Part shown: positions 1 through 9,189 of the stretch, piece by piece | Layout: the number at the start of each line of letters is the position of its first letter | Numbering within the stretch: position 1 is the stretch's first letter | Assembly: GCF_009363275.1 (NCBI RefSeq) | Contig: NZ_CP045324.1 | Location: 1,426,001-1,490,000, forward strand | Reading direction: 5' to 3' | DNA from: Marinobacter sp. THAF197a | GTDB taxonomy: Bacteria; Pseudomonadota; Gammaproteobacteria; Pseudomonadales; Oleiphilaceae | DNA length: 64,000 nucleotides | Translations under genes and position numbers: made by a program | Notes under the pieces: generated by a model | What the model was told of the DNA's origin: nothing | What the model saw: only the letters and a program-made list of their open reading frames with translations | The model's database searches: none

Positions 1-626
1 AGTCTGCGGATGTGCGGGTGATTGCCGCCACTCACAAGAATCTCGAAGACATGATTGAATCCGGCGATTTCCGGGAAGACCTCTATTACCGTCTCAATGT
101 ATTTCCTATTGAAATGCCGGCGCTGCGGGAACGGGTGGAAGACATCCCGTTGCTGATTAATGAGCTGATCTCCCGGATGGAGAAAGAGAAGCGCGGCTCA
201 CTGCGGATGAACTCCGCTGCCATTATGAGTCTGTGTCGCCATGACTGGCCCGGCAATGTGCGGGAGCTGGCCAACCTGGTTGAGCGCTTGGCCATCATGC
301 ATCCCTACGGGGTGATTGGTGTGCAGGAGCTGCCCAAGAAGTTTCGCTACGTGGATGACTATGACGAGAACCGCCCAGTGGAGGACACCGGCATGCCATC
401 GGCCATTCCCGGGCTGGTGGGCCTGGATGCGCCGGCCCTGTTACCGGTGAATGGTATCGATCTCAAGGACTACCTCTCCAATCTGGAGAAGCAGCTTATT
501 CAGCAGGCGCTTGATGAAGCTGCTGGCGTAGTGGCGCGGGCGGCCGAGAAGCTCAGAATTCGCCGTACCACCCTGGTGGAAAAAGTCCGCAAATATGGCC
601 TTCGGGAAGAGTCAGACGAAGGTTGA
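1..626 (+). CDS. fleQ: FleQ/FlrA-type sigma-54 activator, C-terminal part (5' end outside window)
   Basis: Master activator of flagellar genes: an AAA+ enhancer-binding protein that drives RpoN promoters. The open frame runs in from the window edge; the first visible codons read SADVRVIAATHKNL, the sensor I region of the AAA+ domain. Next come FREDLYYRLNVFP (arginine-finger region), GNVRELANLVER (sensor II) and a C-terminal Fis-type helix-turn-helix (ARAAEKLRIRRTTLVEKVRK). The receiver-like FleQ domain, Walker A and GAFTGA lie outside the window. The gene sits directly upstream of fleS-fleR, as fleQ does in Pseudomonas. NtrC-family C-termini resemble each other, so the name rests on this position and on the short tail after the HTH. 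Confidence 0.85.
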   Translation, partial: SADVRVIAATHKNLEDMIESGDFREDLYYRLNVFPIEMPALRERVEDIPLLINELISRMEKEKRGSLRMNSAAIMSLCRHDWPGNVRELANLVERLAIMHPYGVIGVQELPKKFRYVDDYDENRPVEDTGMPSAIPGLVGLDAPALLPVNGIDLKDYLSNLEKQLIQQALDEAAGVVARAAEKLRIRRTTLVEKVRKYGLREESDEG

Positions 627-638
627 TCGCTCCCCCTG

Positions 639-673
639 AGCGGCGTCAAAGGTTTGTAACCTTCGGCGCCGCT
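639..673 (+). terminator. Imperfect hairpin after fleQ, possible terminator
   Basis: AGCGGCG (639-645) pairs with CGCCGCT (667-673), and the inner bases AAGGTT/AACCTT extend the stem. No U-run follows, so intrinsic termination is uncertain; it may only protect the 3' end of the fleQ transcript. Confidence 0.3.
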
Positions 674-754
674 TGCATTTCCGACCGACGGAAACTTGTC
701 GTTTTCCAGTTTGTCGTTTTCTTAACCTTCTAAAAAATATAGCAAAAACCAAGT

Positions 755-770
755 TGGCATGGTGTTGGCT
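755..770 (+). promoter_or_regulatory. Sigma-54 (-24/-12) promoter of fleSR
   Basis: TTGGCATGGTGTTGGCT has GG at 756-757 and GC at 768-769, exactly ten bases apart as RpoN requires. It lies about 60 bases before the fleS start. In Pseudomonas fleSR is transcribed by RpoN with FleQ, and fleQ is the gene just upstream here. Confidence 0.7.
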
Positions 771-828
771 TAATCAAACCTGAACGAAAGATCCGTTGGC
801 CCGGTCGGGGCCCGTCAGGGGGAAGGTT

Positions 829-2067
829 ATGAGTCACGCACGCGTTGCCATGGAATCCGGTCACCAGAAGTCAGGTGCCAATGCCGCTGCTGATGTTAAT
901 GACAAGGTCACCGCTCTGTTTCCACAACAGGGTGATGAGGCCGTGGACTCTGCGCTTGAGTTGTTTAATCGCATGTCCCGGCAGATTACCGACTCCTACC
1001 GAACCCTGGAATCCCGCGTAAACCAGCTTTCCGGTGAGCTCTCCCACGAGACGCTTCAGCGTCAGCAGGAGCTGGAGGAAAAGGAACAGCTGGCCGACCG
1101 GTTGTCGACTCTGCTCAAGGCCCTGCCGGCTGGCGTGGTAGTGCTGGATCAGCAGGGCGTGGTCAGCCAGTGCAATCCGACGGCCATTGCTCTGTTGGGG
1201 GAGCCCCTGGATGGCGAGCGTTGGGTGGATGTGATCCGGCGCTGCTTTTCTCCCCGCAGCGATGACGGTCACGAAGTGTCCCTCAAGGATGGCCGGCGCG
1301 TCAGCATTGAAATCCGGACCATGGAAAACCAGCCCGGCCAGTTGATTCTGTTAACCGACCTGACCGAGACCCGGCAGCTGCAGTCACAATTGGCCCATGC
1401 CCAGCGCCTGTCTGCCATGGGTCGGATGGTGGCGTCTCTGGCCCACCAGATCCGCACTCCGTTGTCTGCCGCCATTTTATACGGCGGTCACCTGAGCCAG
1501 CCGGACCTGGACGAAGAGCTGCGTCAGCGGTGTGCTTCACGACTGATGTCGAGGTTGACTCACCTGGAGCAGCAGGTGCGGGACATGCTGATTTTCGCCC
1601 GTGGCGAAACCCGCCTGGCGGAGGAGTTGTCGGCCGGCAAACTGGTGGCCTCCCTGTCCGCGGCCGTTGAGGGTCTGAAACCCGCCAGTGGTATTGATGT
1701 GACACTGGACAGCCGGGTAGATGACCAGTGCCGATTGATGTGTAACCGCGATGCCCTGGTCGGCGCCTGCATGAACCTGGTGAACAACAGCCTGGAAGCC
1801 GGTGCCACCGACGTGCAAGTTCAACTGGCGTCGTCCGCTGAAGGTATGGAGATACGGGTGCTGGACAATGGCCCGGGCTTTTCGAAAGAGCAGTCCGGCA
1901 GGATCACCGAAGCATTTTACACCACCAAGTCTCACGGCACCGGTCTAGGCCTGGCCGTGGTGCAGGCGGTGGTCAAGGCCCATAACGGCCGGTTTTCTAT
2001 TTTCTCGCCGGAGCAGGGCGGCGCAGTGGCGACACTGCAGCTGCCGACCCTGGCCGACAGAGCATAA
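829..2067 (+). CDS. fleS: FleS/FlrB cytoplasmic sensor histidine kinase
   Basis: Sensor kinase that phosphorylates FleR to switch on the middle flagellar genes. The 412 residues contain a coiled coil (about 55-95), a PAS-like domain (about 95-185), the H box with His206 in SLAHQIRTPLSA, the N box NLVNNSLEAG (about 316), G1 DNGPGF (346) and G2 GTGLGL (370). No transmembrane segment is visible, as expected for the FleS/FlrB family. The ATG at 829 follows GGGGGAAGG at ideal distance; an upstream in-frame codon at 796 has no such site. It is cotranscribed with fleR, which begins 25 bases downstream. Confidence 0.9.
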   Translation: MSHARVAMESGHQKSGANAAADVNDKVTALFPQQGDEAVDSALELFNRMSRQITDSYRTLESRVNQLSGELSHETLQRQQELEEKEQLADRLSTLLKALPAGVVVLDQQGVVSQCNPTAIALLGEPLDGERWVDVIRRCFSPRSDDGHEVSLKDGRRVSIEIRTMENQPGQLILLTDLTETRQLQSQLAHAQRLSAMGRMVASLAHQIRTPLSAAILYGGHLSQPDLDEELRQRCASRLMSRLTHLEQQVRDMLIFARGETRLAEELSAGKLVASLSAAVEGLKPASGIDVTLDSRVDDQCRLMCNRDALVGACMNLVNNSLEAGATDVQVQLASSAEGMEIRVLDNGPGFSKEQSGRITEAFYTTKSHGTGLGLAVVQAVVKAHNGRFSIFSPEQGGAVATLQLPTLADRA

Positions 2068-2092
2068 CGAATAGACGTTGGAGGCAGATACC

Positions 2093-3550
2093 ATGGCTAA
2101 GGCCCAGATTCTGATCGTTGAGGATGACAGGGACCTGCGGGAGGCGCTGGTCACCACCCTGGAGCTGGCCAAGTTCCGGGTGCGGGAAGCTGCCAACGGC
2201 CAGGAGGCGCTTGCCGCCCTGGCTCGCGACCCCGTCGATATGGTGGTCAGCGACGTCAACATGCCGGGCATGTCAGGCCATGAGTTGCTGGCGGAAGTGC
2301 AGCGCCATTATCCCGGGCTACCGATGATGCTGATTACTGCCTATGGCCAGATCAGCCACGCGGTGTCTGCCATGCAGTCCGGAGCCATTGATTATCTGGT
2401 CAAACCCTTCGAGCCCCAGGTTCTGGTGGAGGCGGTCACCAAGGTGGTGGGTGGCGCGAAACCAAAATCCGGTGACGAACCGGTGGCGGAAGATCCTATC
2501 AGCAAAAGAATGTTCCAGTTGGCGGCGAAAGTTGCCGGCAGTGATTCCACGGTCATGATCTCTGGCGAGAGTGGCACCGGTAAAGAAGTGCTGGCCCGCT
2601 ATATTCACCAGCAGTCGCCCCGGGCAGATCAGCCCTTTGTGGCGATTAACTGTGCCGCCATTCCCGAGAACATGCTTGAGGCCATACTGTTTGGTCATGA
2701 AAAAGGGGCCTTCACCGGTGCGGTGGCGTCGTCCCCGGGCAAGTTTGAGCAGGCCAATGGCGGCACCATCCTGCTGGACGAAATTTCCGAAATGGAGCTT
2801 GGCTTGCAGTCTAAACTCCTACGGGTGTTGCAGGAGCGTGAAGTGGAGCGGGTAGGAGGACGAAAGACCATCCCGTTGGATGTTCGTGTCGTGGCAACCA
2901 CCAACCGCGACCTGGCGGATTACGTCCGTGAGGGCAAGTTCCGTGAAGACCTGTATTACCGCCTGACCGTATTTCCCATGCACTGGCAGCCTCTGAGGGA
3001 GCGGCCGCTGGATATACTGCCGCTGGCCAAGTTCCTGCTCAAGAAGCACTGTCGGAAAATGAAGCTAACGGGTATTGCCCTGGCGGAGGATGCGCGCAAG
3101 GCACTGATCAGCCACCGCTGGCCCGGTAATGTTCGCGAGCTTGATAATGCCATTCAGCGGGCACTGGTGCTGCAGCAGGGCAATGTGATTCACGAGGGCG
3201 ATTTGTGCCTGGAGCTGGGGATCACTGGCCGGGCCGATTTCGGCTCACCGGGTTTGCACAGTGTCGCACCACAGATTAATCACCAGCCGTCGGAGCCCGA
3301 ACCCCTCCAGTCCGTTCCGATGGAGTCGGCACCGGAACCGCTCAGTGAAGAGCTTCACGAGGCCGGTTCGCTGGGGGATGATCTGCGACAGCAGGAGTTC
3401 CGTATCATTATCCAGACGCTCAAGAAAGAACGAGGCCGTCGCAATCGGGCCGCAGAGCAGCTGGGTATCAGCCCCAGAACGCTCCGCTACAAACTGGCCC
3501 AGATGCGCGATGCCGGGATCGACCTTGAGTCCGAACTTGCGTTGGCCTGA
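2093..3550 (+). CDS. fleR: FleR/FlrC response regulator, sigma-54 activator
   Basis: Response regulator that activates RpoN promoters of hook-basal-body genes once phosphorylated by FleS. The 485 residues comprise a receiver with Asp54 in VVSDVNMPG, an AAA+ domain with Walker A GESGTGKE (158) and the sigma-54 contact loop GAFTGA (205-210), and a C-terminal Fis-type HTH (RNRAAEQLGISPRTLRYKL). The start at ATG 2093 is preceded by GGAGG at 2080-2084; the in-frame TTG at 2078 overlaps that site and is not preferred. A terminator closes the unit at 3590-3614. Confidence 0.92.
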   Translation: MAKAQILIVEDDRDLREALVTTLELAKFRVREAANGQEALAALARDPVDMVVSDVNMPGMSGHELLAEVQRHYPGLPMMLITAYGQISHAVSAMQSGAIDYLVKPFEPQVLVEAVTKVVGGAKPKSGDEPVAEDPISKRMFQLAAKVAGSDSTVMISGESGTGKEVLARYIHQQSPRADQPFVAINCAAIPENMLEAILFGHEKGAFTGAVASSPGKFEQANGGTILLDEISEMELGLQSKLLRVLQEREVERVGGRKTIPLDVRVVATTNRDLADYVREGKFREDLYYRLTVFPMHWQPLRERPLDILPLAKFLLKKHCRKMKLTGIALAEDARKALISHRWPGNVRELDNAIQRALVLQQGNVIHEGDLCLELGITGRADFGSPGLHSVAPQINHQPSEPEPLQSVPMESAPEPLSEELHEAGSLGDDLRQQEFRIIIQTLKKERGRRNRAAEQLGISPRTLRYKLAQMRDAGIDLESELALA

Positions 3551-3589
3551 AAGCCGTTTTTGTTTGTTGTCTAGACCTATACTCCTTCG

Positions 3590-3614
3590 GGCACCCTACG
3601 GGGTGCCGTTTTTT
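3590..3614 (+). terminator. Rho-independent terminator after fleR
   Basis: GGCACCC (3590-3596) pairs with GGGTGCC (3601-3607) around a TACG tetraloop, followed by GTTTTTTAT. A stable stem and a U-tract right after the fleR stop, before an independent sigma-54 promoter, make this a convincing intrinsic terminator. Confidence 0.85.
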
Positions 3615-3719
3615 ATACGCCTGTCCTTGCTACCTGTCTTCGTCAAATGTCCGTCACTGATTAACCCTCTCTGACATTAAAGCTTCTCAATCTATTGAAT
3701 TGAAACGATAAAGTGTTTC

Positions 3720-3735
3720 TGGCCTGTCATTTGCT
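3720..3735 (+). promoter_or_regulatory. Sigma-54 (-24/-12) promoter of the fliE operon
   Basis: TGGCCTGTCATTTGCT has GG at 3721-3722 and GC at 3733-3734 with exactly ten bases between. It sits about 65 bases before fliE and after the fleR terminator, so fliEFGHIJ forms its own unit. Known biology of fliE in polar flagellates suggests FleR as the activator. Confidence 0.72.
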
Positions 3736-3800
3736 TAGCCCTATCCATGTAACGAACAAGTGAAGCCCGAGGGCTTAGCCTGGTTAGCGTGGAGAGAAAT

Positions 3801-4169
3801 ATGGTTCAGCGTGCCGACATCAACAGTGTTCTGTCAGATATCCGTTCCCTGCGTTCCCAGATGATGCAGAACCAGCGTATTGAACAGGATCAATCGGTTC
3901 GTGGCCGTGTTGACGGCCCGCGCAACGTTCAGGAACCCCGGGAAATTCCCAGTTTCAGCGATATGCTGGGCAATGCGGTCAACAGTGTGAATGATGCCCA
4001 GAAGCAGGCCAACGACCTGCGCACGGCCTACGACATGGGTGACCCCAATGTCGATATCACCCGAGTGATGATTGCCGCCCAGAAATCCAGTGTGTCTTTC
4101 GAGGCGCTCACCCAGGTGCGTAACCGGGTGGTACGAGCGTACGAAGACATCATGAATATGCCGATCTGA
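3801..4169 (+). CDS. fliE: FliE, MS-ring/rod junction protein
   Basis: Small protein that joins the MS ring to the proximal rod; it is exported by the flagellar type III apparatus. It has 122 residues, close to the family norm. The C-terminal block VDITRVMIAAQKSSVSFEAL and the following QVRNRVVRAYEDIMNM are typical of FliE. The ATG at 3801 follows GGAGAG (3791-3796); a GTG at 3789 overlaps that site. It is the first gene of the unit and fliF starts 15 bases downstream. Confidence 0.93.
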   Translation: MVQRADINSVLSDIRSLRSQMMQNQRIEQDQSVRGRVDGPRNVQEPREIPSFSDMLGNAVNSVNDAQKQANDLRTAYDMGDPNVDITRVMIAAQKSSVSFEALTQVRNRVVRAYEDIMNMPI

Positions 4170-4184
4170 TAACGGAGCACCAGC

Positions 4185-5888
4185 ATGGCAAGCGTACCAG
4201 CACAAACTACTGCCACTGACGTGCCGGCAACCCAGGACGCGGATGCACCTGAAAGCCGCAGCAACCTTCTGCTGGGCTTCAACCGCCTGAACCTGTTACG
4301 ACAGGTTGGCCTGATGGTCGGCCTGGCGGCCAGTGTTGCGCTAGGGGTTGCCGTGGTGCTTTGGGCCCAGGAGCCCAACTACCAGCCGGTTGTGGGGGAT
4401 CTCTCTGCCTACAACCCACAGGATGTCACGACCATTCTGGACAGCAATGGCATCAAGTACCGTATGGACCCGCGCACTGGCGCACTCCTGGTTCCTTCTA
4501 ATGAAGTTCATAACGCCCGCCTGAAACTGGCCGCCGAGGGGGTGACCGATCGGCGTACCATCGGTTACGAGTTGCTGGATCAGGACCGGGGGCTGGGTAC
4601 CTCCCAGTTCATGGAAACCATCAGCTATCGCCGTGGTCTCGAGGGTGAGCTGGCCCGCACCATCGCCACCATGCGTGGTGTACGCAATGCCCGGGTACAC
4701 CTGGCCATTCCCGAGCGTTCGGTGTTTATCCGGGATGCCCGAGAGCCAACGGCGTCGGTGTTCCTGGAAGTGTTTGCCGGTCGCCGGCCCGAACAGGAAC
4801 AGATCCGCGCCATTGTTAACCTGGTCGCCGGCAGTGTGCCGATGATGAGCCGGGAACAGGTCACGGTGGTGGATCAGAACGGCAATCTGCTGACCGGGGA
4901 CGAAACCCGGGCTAATGCCGACCAGATGAAAGACCAGTACGAGTATACGGCGCGGGTTGAAGACCGTCTTTCGCGCCGGGTGGCGTCAATGATCGCCCCG
5001 ATTGTCGGCAATGGACGCTTCCGTACGGAAGTCACCGCAGATCTCGATTTCTCCGCCGTGGAGCGGGCGGAAGAACTGTATAACCCGGAACAGCAGGCGG
5101 TGCGCAGCGAACGTGAGCTGAGTGAACAACGCGGTGCCGGTGCGAACGGTGGCATTCCGGGTGCCTTGAGCAACCAGCCCCCGGGCAATGCAACCGTGCC
5201 TGAACAGGCAGCGGGCCAGGAAGGTGATGGTGCTCCCGCGGCACCTCCGGTGAATGTGCGTCGTGAATCCACCCGAAACTATGAACTGGACCGCACCGTC
5301 AGCTATACACGTCAGCAGTTGGGCGGTATCAAGCGGGTAACCGTTGCCCTGGCAGTGGATGACATGAAGGTGGTGAACCCGGAAACCGGGCAGGTTACCT
5401 ATGAGCCCTGGCCGGAATCCGAACTTCAGCGCCTGAGTATGCTGGTGCGGGATGCGGTCGGTTACTCGGCCGCCCGAGGCGACAGTGTGACGGTTATGAA
5501 CACGGCGTTTTCGCCGGAAGAATCGGTGGAGTTTGACACGCCTGGATTCTGGGAGCAGCCCTGGTTCTGGGACCTGATGAAGCAGGTTCTGGCCGGCCTG
5601 GTGATTCTGATTCTGGTGTTAGGCTTGCTACGGCCCACGCTCAAGAGCCTTTCTGGCGCGGGAACCAAAGAGCGCAGTGATGAATCTGACGGTGGTGGTT
5701 ACGGTGGCTTGGATGGAATCGAGGGCGGCGATGCGCTCAGAGACGCTATGTCAGCCCAGGATGATCTGCTTTTGCCGGGTGCCACAGACAGTTATGATAG
5801 GCAATTGAATGCTCTCAAAGGCCTGATTGCGGAAGACCCGGCCAGGGTTGCTCAGGTCATGCGCCAGTGGGTGAATGTCGATGACTGA
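4185..5888 (+). CDS. fliF: FliF, flagellar MS-ring protein
   Basis: Forms the inner-membrane MS ring on which the basal body is built. The 567 residues have an N-terminal membrane segment (about 41-60), a large periplasmic region with YscJ/FliF ring-building motifs, a low-complexity Gly/Pro/Ala stretch around 310-350, a second membrane segment (about 467-485) and a cytoplasmic tail ending in the FliG-binding peptide (DPARVAQVMRQWVNVDD). The reading frame overlaps the fliG start, which implies translational coupling of two proteins that bind each other. Confidence 0.95.
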   Translation: MASVPAQTTATDVPATQDADAPESRSNLLLGFNRLNLLRQVGLMVGLAASVALGVAVVLWAQEPNYQPVVGDLSAYNPQDVTTILDSNGIKYRMDPRTGALLVPSNEVHNARLKLAAEGVTDRRTIGYELLDQDRGLGTSQFMETISYRRGLEGELARTIATMRGVRNARVHLAIPERSVFIRDAREPTASVFLEVFAGRRPEQEQIRAIVNLVAGSVPMMSREQVTVVDQNGNLLTGDETRANADQMKDQYEYTARVEDRLSRRVASMIAPIVGNGRFRTEVTADLDFSAVERAEELYNPEQQAVRSERELSEQRGAGANGGIPGALSNQPPGNATVPEQAAGQEGDGAPAAPPVNVRRESTRNYELDRTVSYTRQQLGGIKRVTVALAVDDMKVVNPETGQVTYEPWPESELQRLSMLVRDAVGYSAARGDSVTVMNTAFSPEESVEFDTPGFWEQPWFWDLMKQVLAGLVILILVLGLLRPTLKSLSGAGTKERSDESDGGGYGGLDGIEGGDALRDAMSAQDDLLLPGATDSYDRQLNALKGLIAEDPARVAQVMRQWVNVDD

Positions 5889-6927
5889 AGAGAACGCTCA
5901 GTTCCAGGGGGATAACACCCCCAGAAAACAGCAGCGCAAGATTCCGCGTGTCGAGCAGGCGGCCATACTGTTGATGTCCCTGGGCGAGGCAGATGCCGCC
6001 GAGGTGCTCAAACACATGGGCCCGAAAGAAGTACAGCGTGTGGGCGTTGCCATGGCCCAGATGAGGGATATCAGTAAAGACGACGTCACCTTTGTGTTGA
6101 ACCAGTTTGTCGAAGCCGTGGGCGGCCAGACCGGGCTCGGGGTTGGTAATGACGATTACATCCGGGCCATGCTGACCCAGGCCCTGGGCGATGACAAAGC
6201 CGCCAGTTTGATTGACCGGATTCTGGTGGGCGGCAACACCACGGGCCTGGATACCCTGAAATGGATGGAGCCACGGGCCGTTGGCGATATTATCCGTTAT
6301 GAACACCCCCAGATTCAGGCCATCGTCATTTCCTACCTTGATCCCGACCAGGCCGCCGAAATTCTGGCAACCCTGGATGAAAAAGTCCGGCTTGATGTCA
6401 TGATGCGGGTAGCCTCTCTGGAAAGCATCCAGCCCCAGGCTCTGCAGGAGCTCAACGACATTCTCGAAAAACAGTTCTCTGGCGGTTCCGCAGCCCAGAC
6501 CAGTCGGATTGGCGGTGTCAAACGGGCGGCGGATATCATGAACTTCATGGACCGTGGCATTGAAGGTAACCTGATGGACTCCATCAAGGACATGGACCCG
6601 GATCTGGCCTCAACCATTGAAGACCTGATGTTTGTCTTCGACAACCTCAAGGAAGTGGACGACCGCGGCATTCAGGCGCTGCTCCGGGAAGTATCTTCCG
6701 AAGTGCTGGTGGTTGCCCTTAAGGGCGCTGATGATGCGGTCAAGGACAAGATCTTCAAGAATATGTCGAAGCGTGCCGCTGAACTTCTGCAGGACGATCT
6801 GGAAGCGAAGGGTCCGGTGAAAGTCAGCGAGGTGGAAGCCGCCCAGAAAGACATCATTACCGTGGCACGCCGGATGGCGGAAGCCGGTGAGATTTCCCTC
6901 GGTGGTGCCGGTGAAGAAATGATGTGA
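5875..6927 (+). CDS. fliG: FliG, rotor/switch protein
   Basis: Switch-complex protein that contacts the stator and generates torque. About 350 residues with the N-terminal FliF-binding domain (VEQAAILLMSLGEADAAEVL), a middle domain and a C-terminal torque domain containing the charged helix DDRGIQALLREVSSEVL. Two in-frame ATGs compete (5875 and 5881, two residues apart); both overlap the end of fliF. The stop TGA at 6925-6927 shares its A with the ATG of fliH. Confidence 0.95.
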   Translation: MSMTEENAQFQGDNTPRKQQRKIPRVEQAAILLMSLGEADAAEVLKHMGPKEVQRVGVAMAQMRDISKDDVTFVLNQFVEAVGGQTGLGVGNDDYIRAMLTQALGDDKAASLIDRILVGGNTTGLDTLKWMEPRAVGDIIRYEHPQIQAIVISYLDPDQAAEILATLDEKVRLDVMMRVASLESIQPQALQELNDILEKQFSGGSAAQTSRIGGVKRAADIMNFMDRGIEGNLMDSIKDMDPDLASTIEDLMFVFDNLKEVDDRGIQALLREVSSEVLVVALKGADDAVKDKIFKNMSKRAAELLQDDLEAKGPVKVSEVEAAQKDIITVARRMAEAGEISLGGAGEEMM

Positions 6928-7817
6928 TGAAAGATTCAGACCAGGACACCAAGCGCATTCCGAAAGAACAGCTGACCGCCTGGGAACGGTGGGAACTTCC
7001 CCTGCTTGATGAACGGGGCAACCAGGTGGTTCAGGAGCAGGAAGTCAAACCGCTGACAGCGGCGGATCTTGAAGAGATTCGTCAGGCCGCCAGGGAAGAC
7101 GGCTTTCAGGAAGGCCGGGAGGCAGGCTACCAGGAAGGCTTTGAGAAAGGCCGTGCCGAGGGGCACCAGCAGGGGCTTCAGGCCGGCGAAGCAGAGGGCC
7201 GGGAACAGGGCCAGCAGCAGGCCGAAGAAGCGACTCGAAAGGAAGTGGAATCCCGGGTTGATCGCCTGGAGCATTTGCTGGGCGAACTGGTGTTGCCGAT
7301 CCAGCGCCATGAGGAAGAACTGGAATCTGTATTGGTCAATTTGACCACCGTGCTGGCAAGGGCGGTGGTTTACCGGGAGCTTAGCCTGGATTCTTCCCAG
7401 ATTCGCCAGGTGGTCCGTAAAGCCCTTGCGGCCTTGCCTTCCACCGCCGATAACCTCCGAATACATATTCACCCGGATGATCTTGAGCCGGTTCGCGAAG
7501 TGGCCGAACGGTTGGAAGTCAGTCCCTCAATCATCGAAGACGACACCCTGATGCCTGGCGGATGTAAAGTAGAGTCCCGCCACAGTCTGGTGGACTACAC
7601 CGTTGAGAAACGCTTTCAGCGGGCGGTACAGGGCATGCTTGAGGAGCAGTTGAGTGATCACGCCGGCGCCGAAGATGAAGAGCTGGGTTCAATCATGGCG
7701 GACCGGAGCGATTTTCATCGGGACGTCCTGAGCGAATCGGACATGACCAGTCCCGAGACTGATTTTCCGAATGCCGCACCAGAGCAGGGCGAGGACGATG
7801 ACCTACCGCCTGGCTGA
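6927..7817 (+). CDS. fliH: FliH, regulator of the export ATPase
   Basis: Peripheral stalk-like protein that binds and restrains FliI at the export gate. It has 296 residues. A striking run of ten glycines at exact four-residue spacing (Gly59 to Gly95, e.g. GYQEGFEKGRAEG) makes the GxxxG helix known in FliH; it is followed by a Gln/Glu-rich coiled coil and the conserved C-terminal FliH/HrpE-type domain (DDTLMPGGCKVES). The ATG at 6927 overlaps the fliG stop as TGATG; a GTG one codon earlier is less likely. The last 20 bases overlap fliI. The acidic tail after about residue 245 is variable. Confidence 0.9.
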   Translation: MKDSDQDTKRIPKEQLTAWERWELPLLDERGNQVVQEQEVKPLTAADLEEIRQAAREDGFQEGREAGYQEGFEKGRAEGHQQGLQAGEAEGREQGQQQAEEATRKEVESRVDRLEHLLGELVLPIQRHEEELESVLVNLTTVLARAVVYRELSLDSSQIRQVVRKALAALPSTADNLRIHIHPDDLEPVREVAERLEVSPSIIEDDTLMPGGCKVESRHSLVDYTVEKRFQRAVQGMLEEQLSDHAGAEDEELGSIMADRSDFHRDVLSESDMTSPETDFPNAAPEQGEDDDLPPG

Positions 7818-9189
7818 ACGCCTGCGCCAGCTTCAGGGCGCCATTGTTGCTGAACCCGAACCGGAATTGTCTGGTCGATTGACCCGCATGGTGGGACTGA
7901 CCCTCGAGTGTGTTGGCTGCCCGATGGTCGTGGGTGATCGTTGCATCATTCAGGGCGAAAGCAGCGGCAGTGTGGAAGCAGAAGTGGTTGGCTTCGAGGA
8001 AGACAAGGTTTACCTGATGCCGCTGACGGCCATCGAAGGCTTAAAGCCCGGCGCCCGGGTGATTCCGCTGTCGTCGGCCAGCCTGGTGCCGGTGGGCCCG
8101 CAAATGCTTGGGCGGGTAGTGAACGGTGCTGGCGATCCGTTGGATGGCAAAGGGCCTTTGCAGGCTGAGGCCAGGGTCCAGCTGGCAGGAGACATCATTA
8201 ACCCACTGAACCGGGCTCCGGTTCGGCAGTCCATGGACGTGGGTATCCGGGCGATCAACGCCTTGCTGACTGTGGGCCAGGGCCAGCGGCTGGGGCTGTT
8301 CGCCGGCAGCGGTGTGGGTAAAAGTATGCTGCTTGGCATGATGACCCGGTTTACCGACGCCGATATCACCGTGGTTGGCCTGATTGGTGAGCGGGGTCGG
8401 GAGGTCAAGGAGTTCATCGAAGACATTCTGGGCGAGGAAGGTCTGGCCCGCTCGGTTGTGGTGGCTGCCCCGGCGGATGATTCGCCGCTGATGCGGCTGC
8501 GGGCCGCCATGCTGACCACCCGTATTGCCGAGTACTATCGTGATCAGGGGAAGCGGGTGCTGCTGTTGATGGATTCGCTTACCCGTTATGCCCAGGCCCA
8601 GCGTGAGATTGCCCTGGCTGTGGGGGAACCGCCCGCCACAAAAGGCTATCCGCCCTCGGTCTTCGCAAAATTGCCACAGTTGGTTGAACGGACCGGCAAC
8701 GGACGGCCAGGTGGTGGCTCCATCACCGCCTTTTATACCGTTCTGACAGAAGGCGATGACCAGCAGGATCCGATTGCCGATGCTGCCCGGGCGATTCTGG
8801 ATGGCCATATTGTGTTGTCCCGCCGGTTGGCCGAAGAGGGCCATTACCCGGCCATCGATGTGGAAGCGTCTATCAGCCGGGTCATGCCTCAGGTTACCGA
8901 AGCCGAACATTTCTCCCGCGCCCAGCGGTTCAAACAGGTGTATTCCCGTTACCAGCAGGCGCGGGACCTGATCAGTGTGGGTGCCTACGTCAAGGGCTCG
9001 GACCCGGAAACCGACTTTGCTATTCAGCACATCGGTAATATGCGGCAATTCCTGCAGCAGGGGCTGAACGAGTCCGCCCCCCTGAGCGAGAGCATAGAAC
9101 AGTTGCTGGAAGTGGTTCCGGAGCGCCGCTCGCCGGAACGGCGCAAGACCGCCGTCCATAACCCCGCCGCCGAGCGTGGTGAAGGTTGA
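7798..9189 (+). CDS. fliI: FliI, flagellar type III export ATPase
   Basis: F1-beta-like ATPase that energises the loading of flagellar export substrates. In 463 residues the Walker A is AGSGVGKS (169-176), with the family motifs GERGREVKEFIEDIL and the ATPase signature PSVFAKLPQLVERTG. The ATG at 7798 lies inside the end of fliH and is preceded by GGGCGAGGA; an in-frame ATG at 7771 would deepen the overlap and adds a non-family extension. The stop shares a base with the fliJ start. Confidence 0.95.
   Translation: MTYRLAERLRQLQGAIVAEPEPELSGRLTRMVGLTLECVGCPMVVGDRCIIQGESSGSVEAEVVGFEEDKVYLMPLTAIEGLKPGARVIPLSSASLVPVGPQMLGRVVNGAGDPLDGKGPLQAEARVQLAGDIINPLNRAPVRQSMDVGIRAINALLTVGQGQRLGLFAGSGVGKSMLLGMMTRFTDADITVVGLIGERGREVKEFIEDILGEEGLARSVVVAAPADDSPLMRLRAAMLTTRIAEYYRDQGKRVLLLMDSLTRYAQAQREIALAVGEPPATKGYPPSVFAKLPQLVERTGNGRPGGGSITAFYTVLTEGDDQQDPIADAARAILDGHIVLSRRLAEEGHYPAIDVEASISRVMPQVTEAEHFSRAQRFKQVYSRYQQARDLISVGAYVKGSDPETDFAIQHIGNMRQFLQQGLNESAPLSESIEQLLEVVPERRSPERRKTAVHNPAAERGEG

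Noticed and set aside
8041..9159. 372-residue open frame on the minus strand
   Set aside because: Lies wholly opposite fliI, which has all family motifs; no ribosome site or family signal. A codon-bias shadow.
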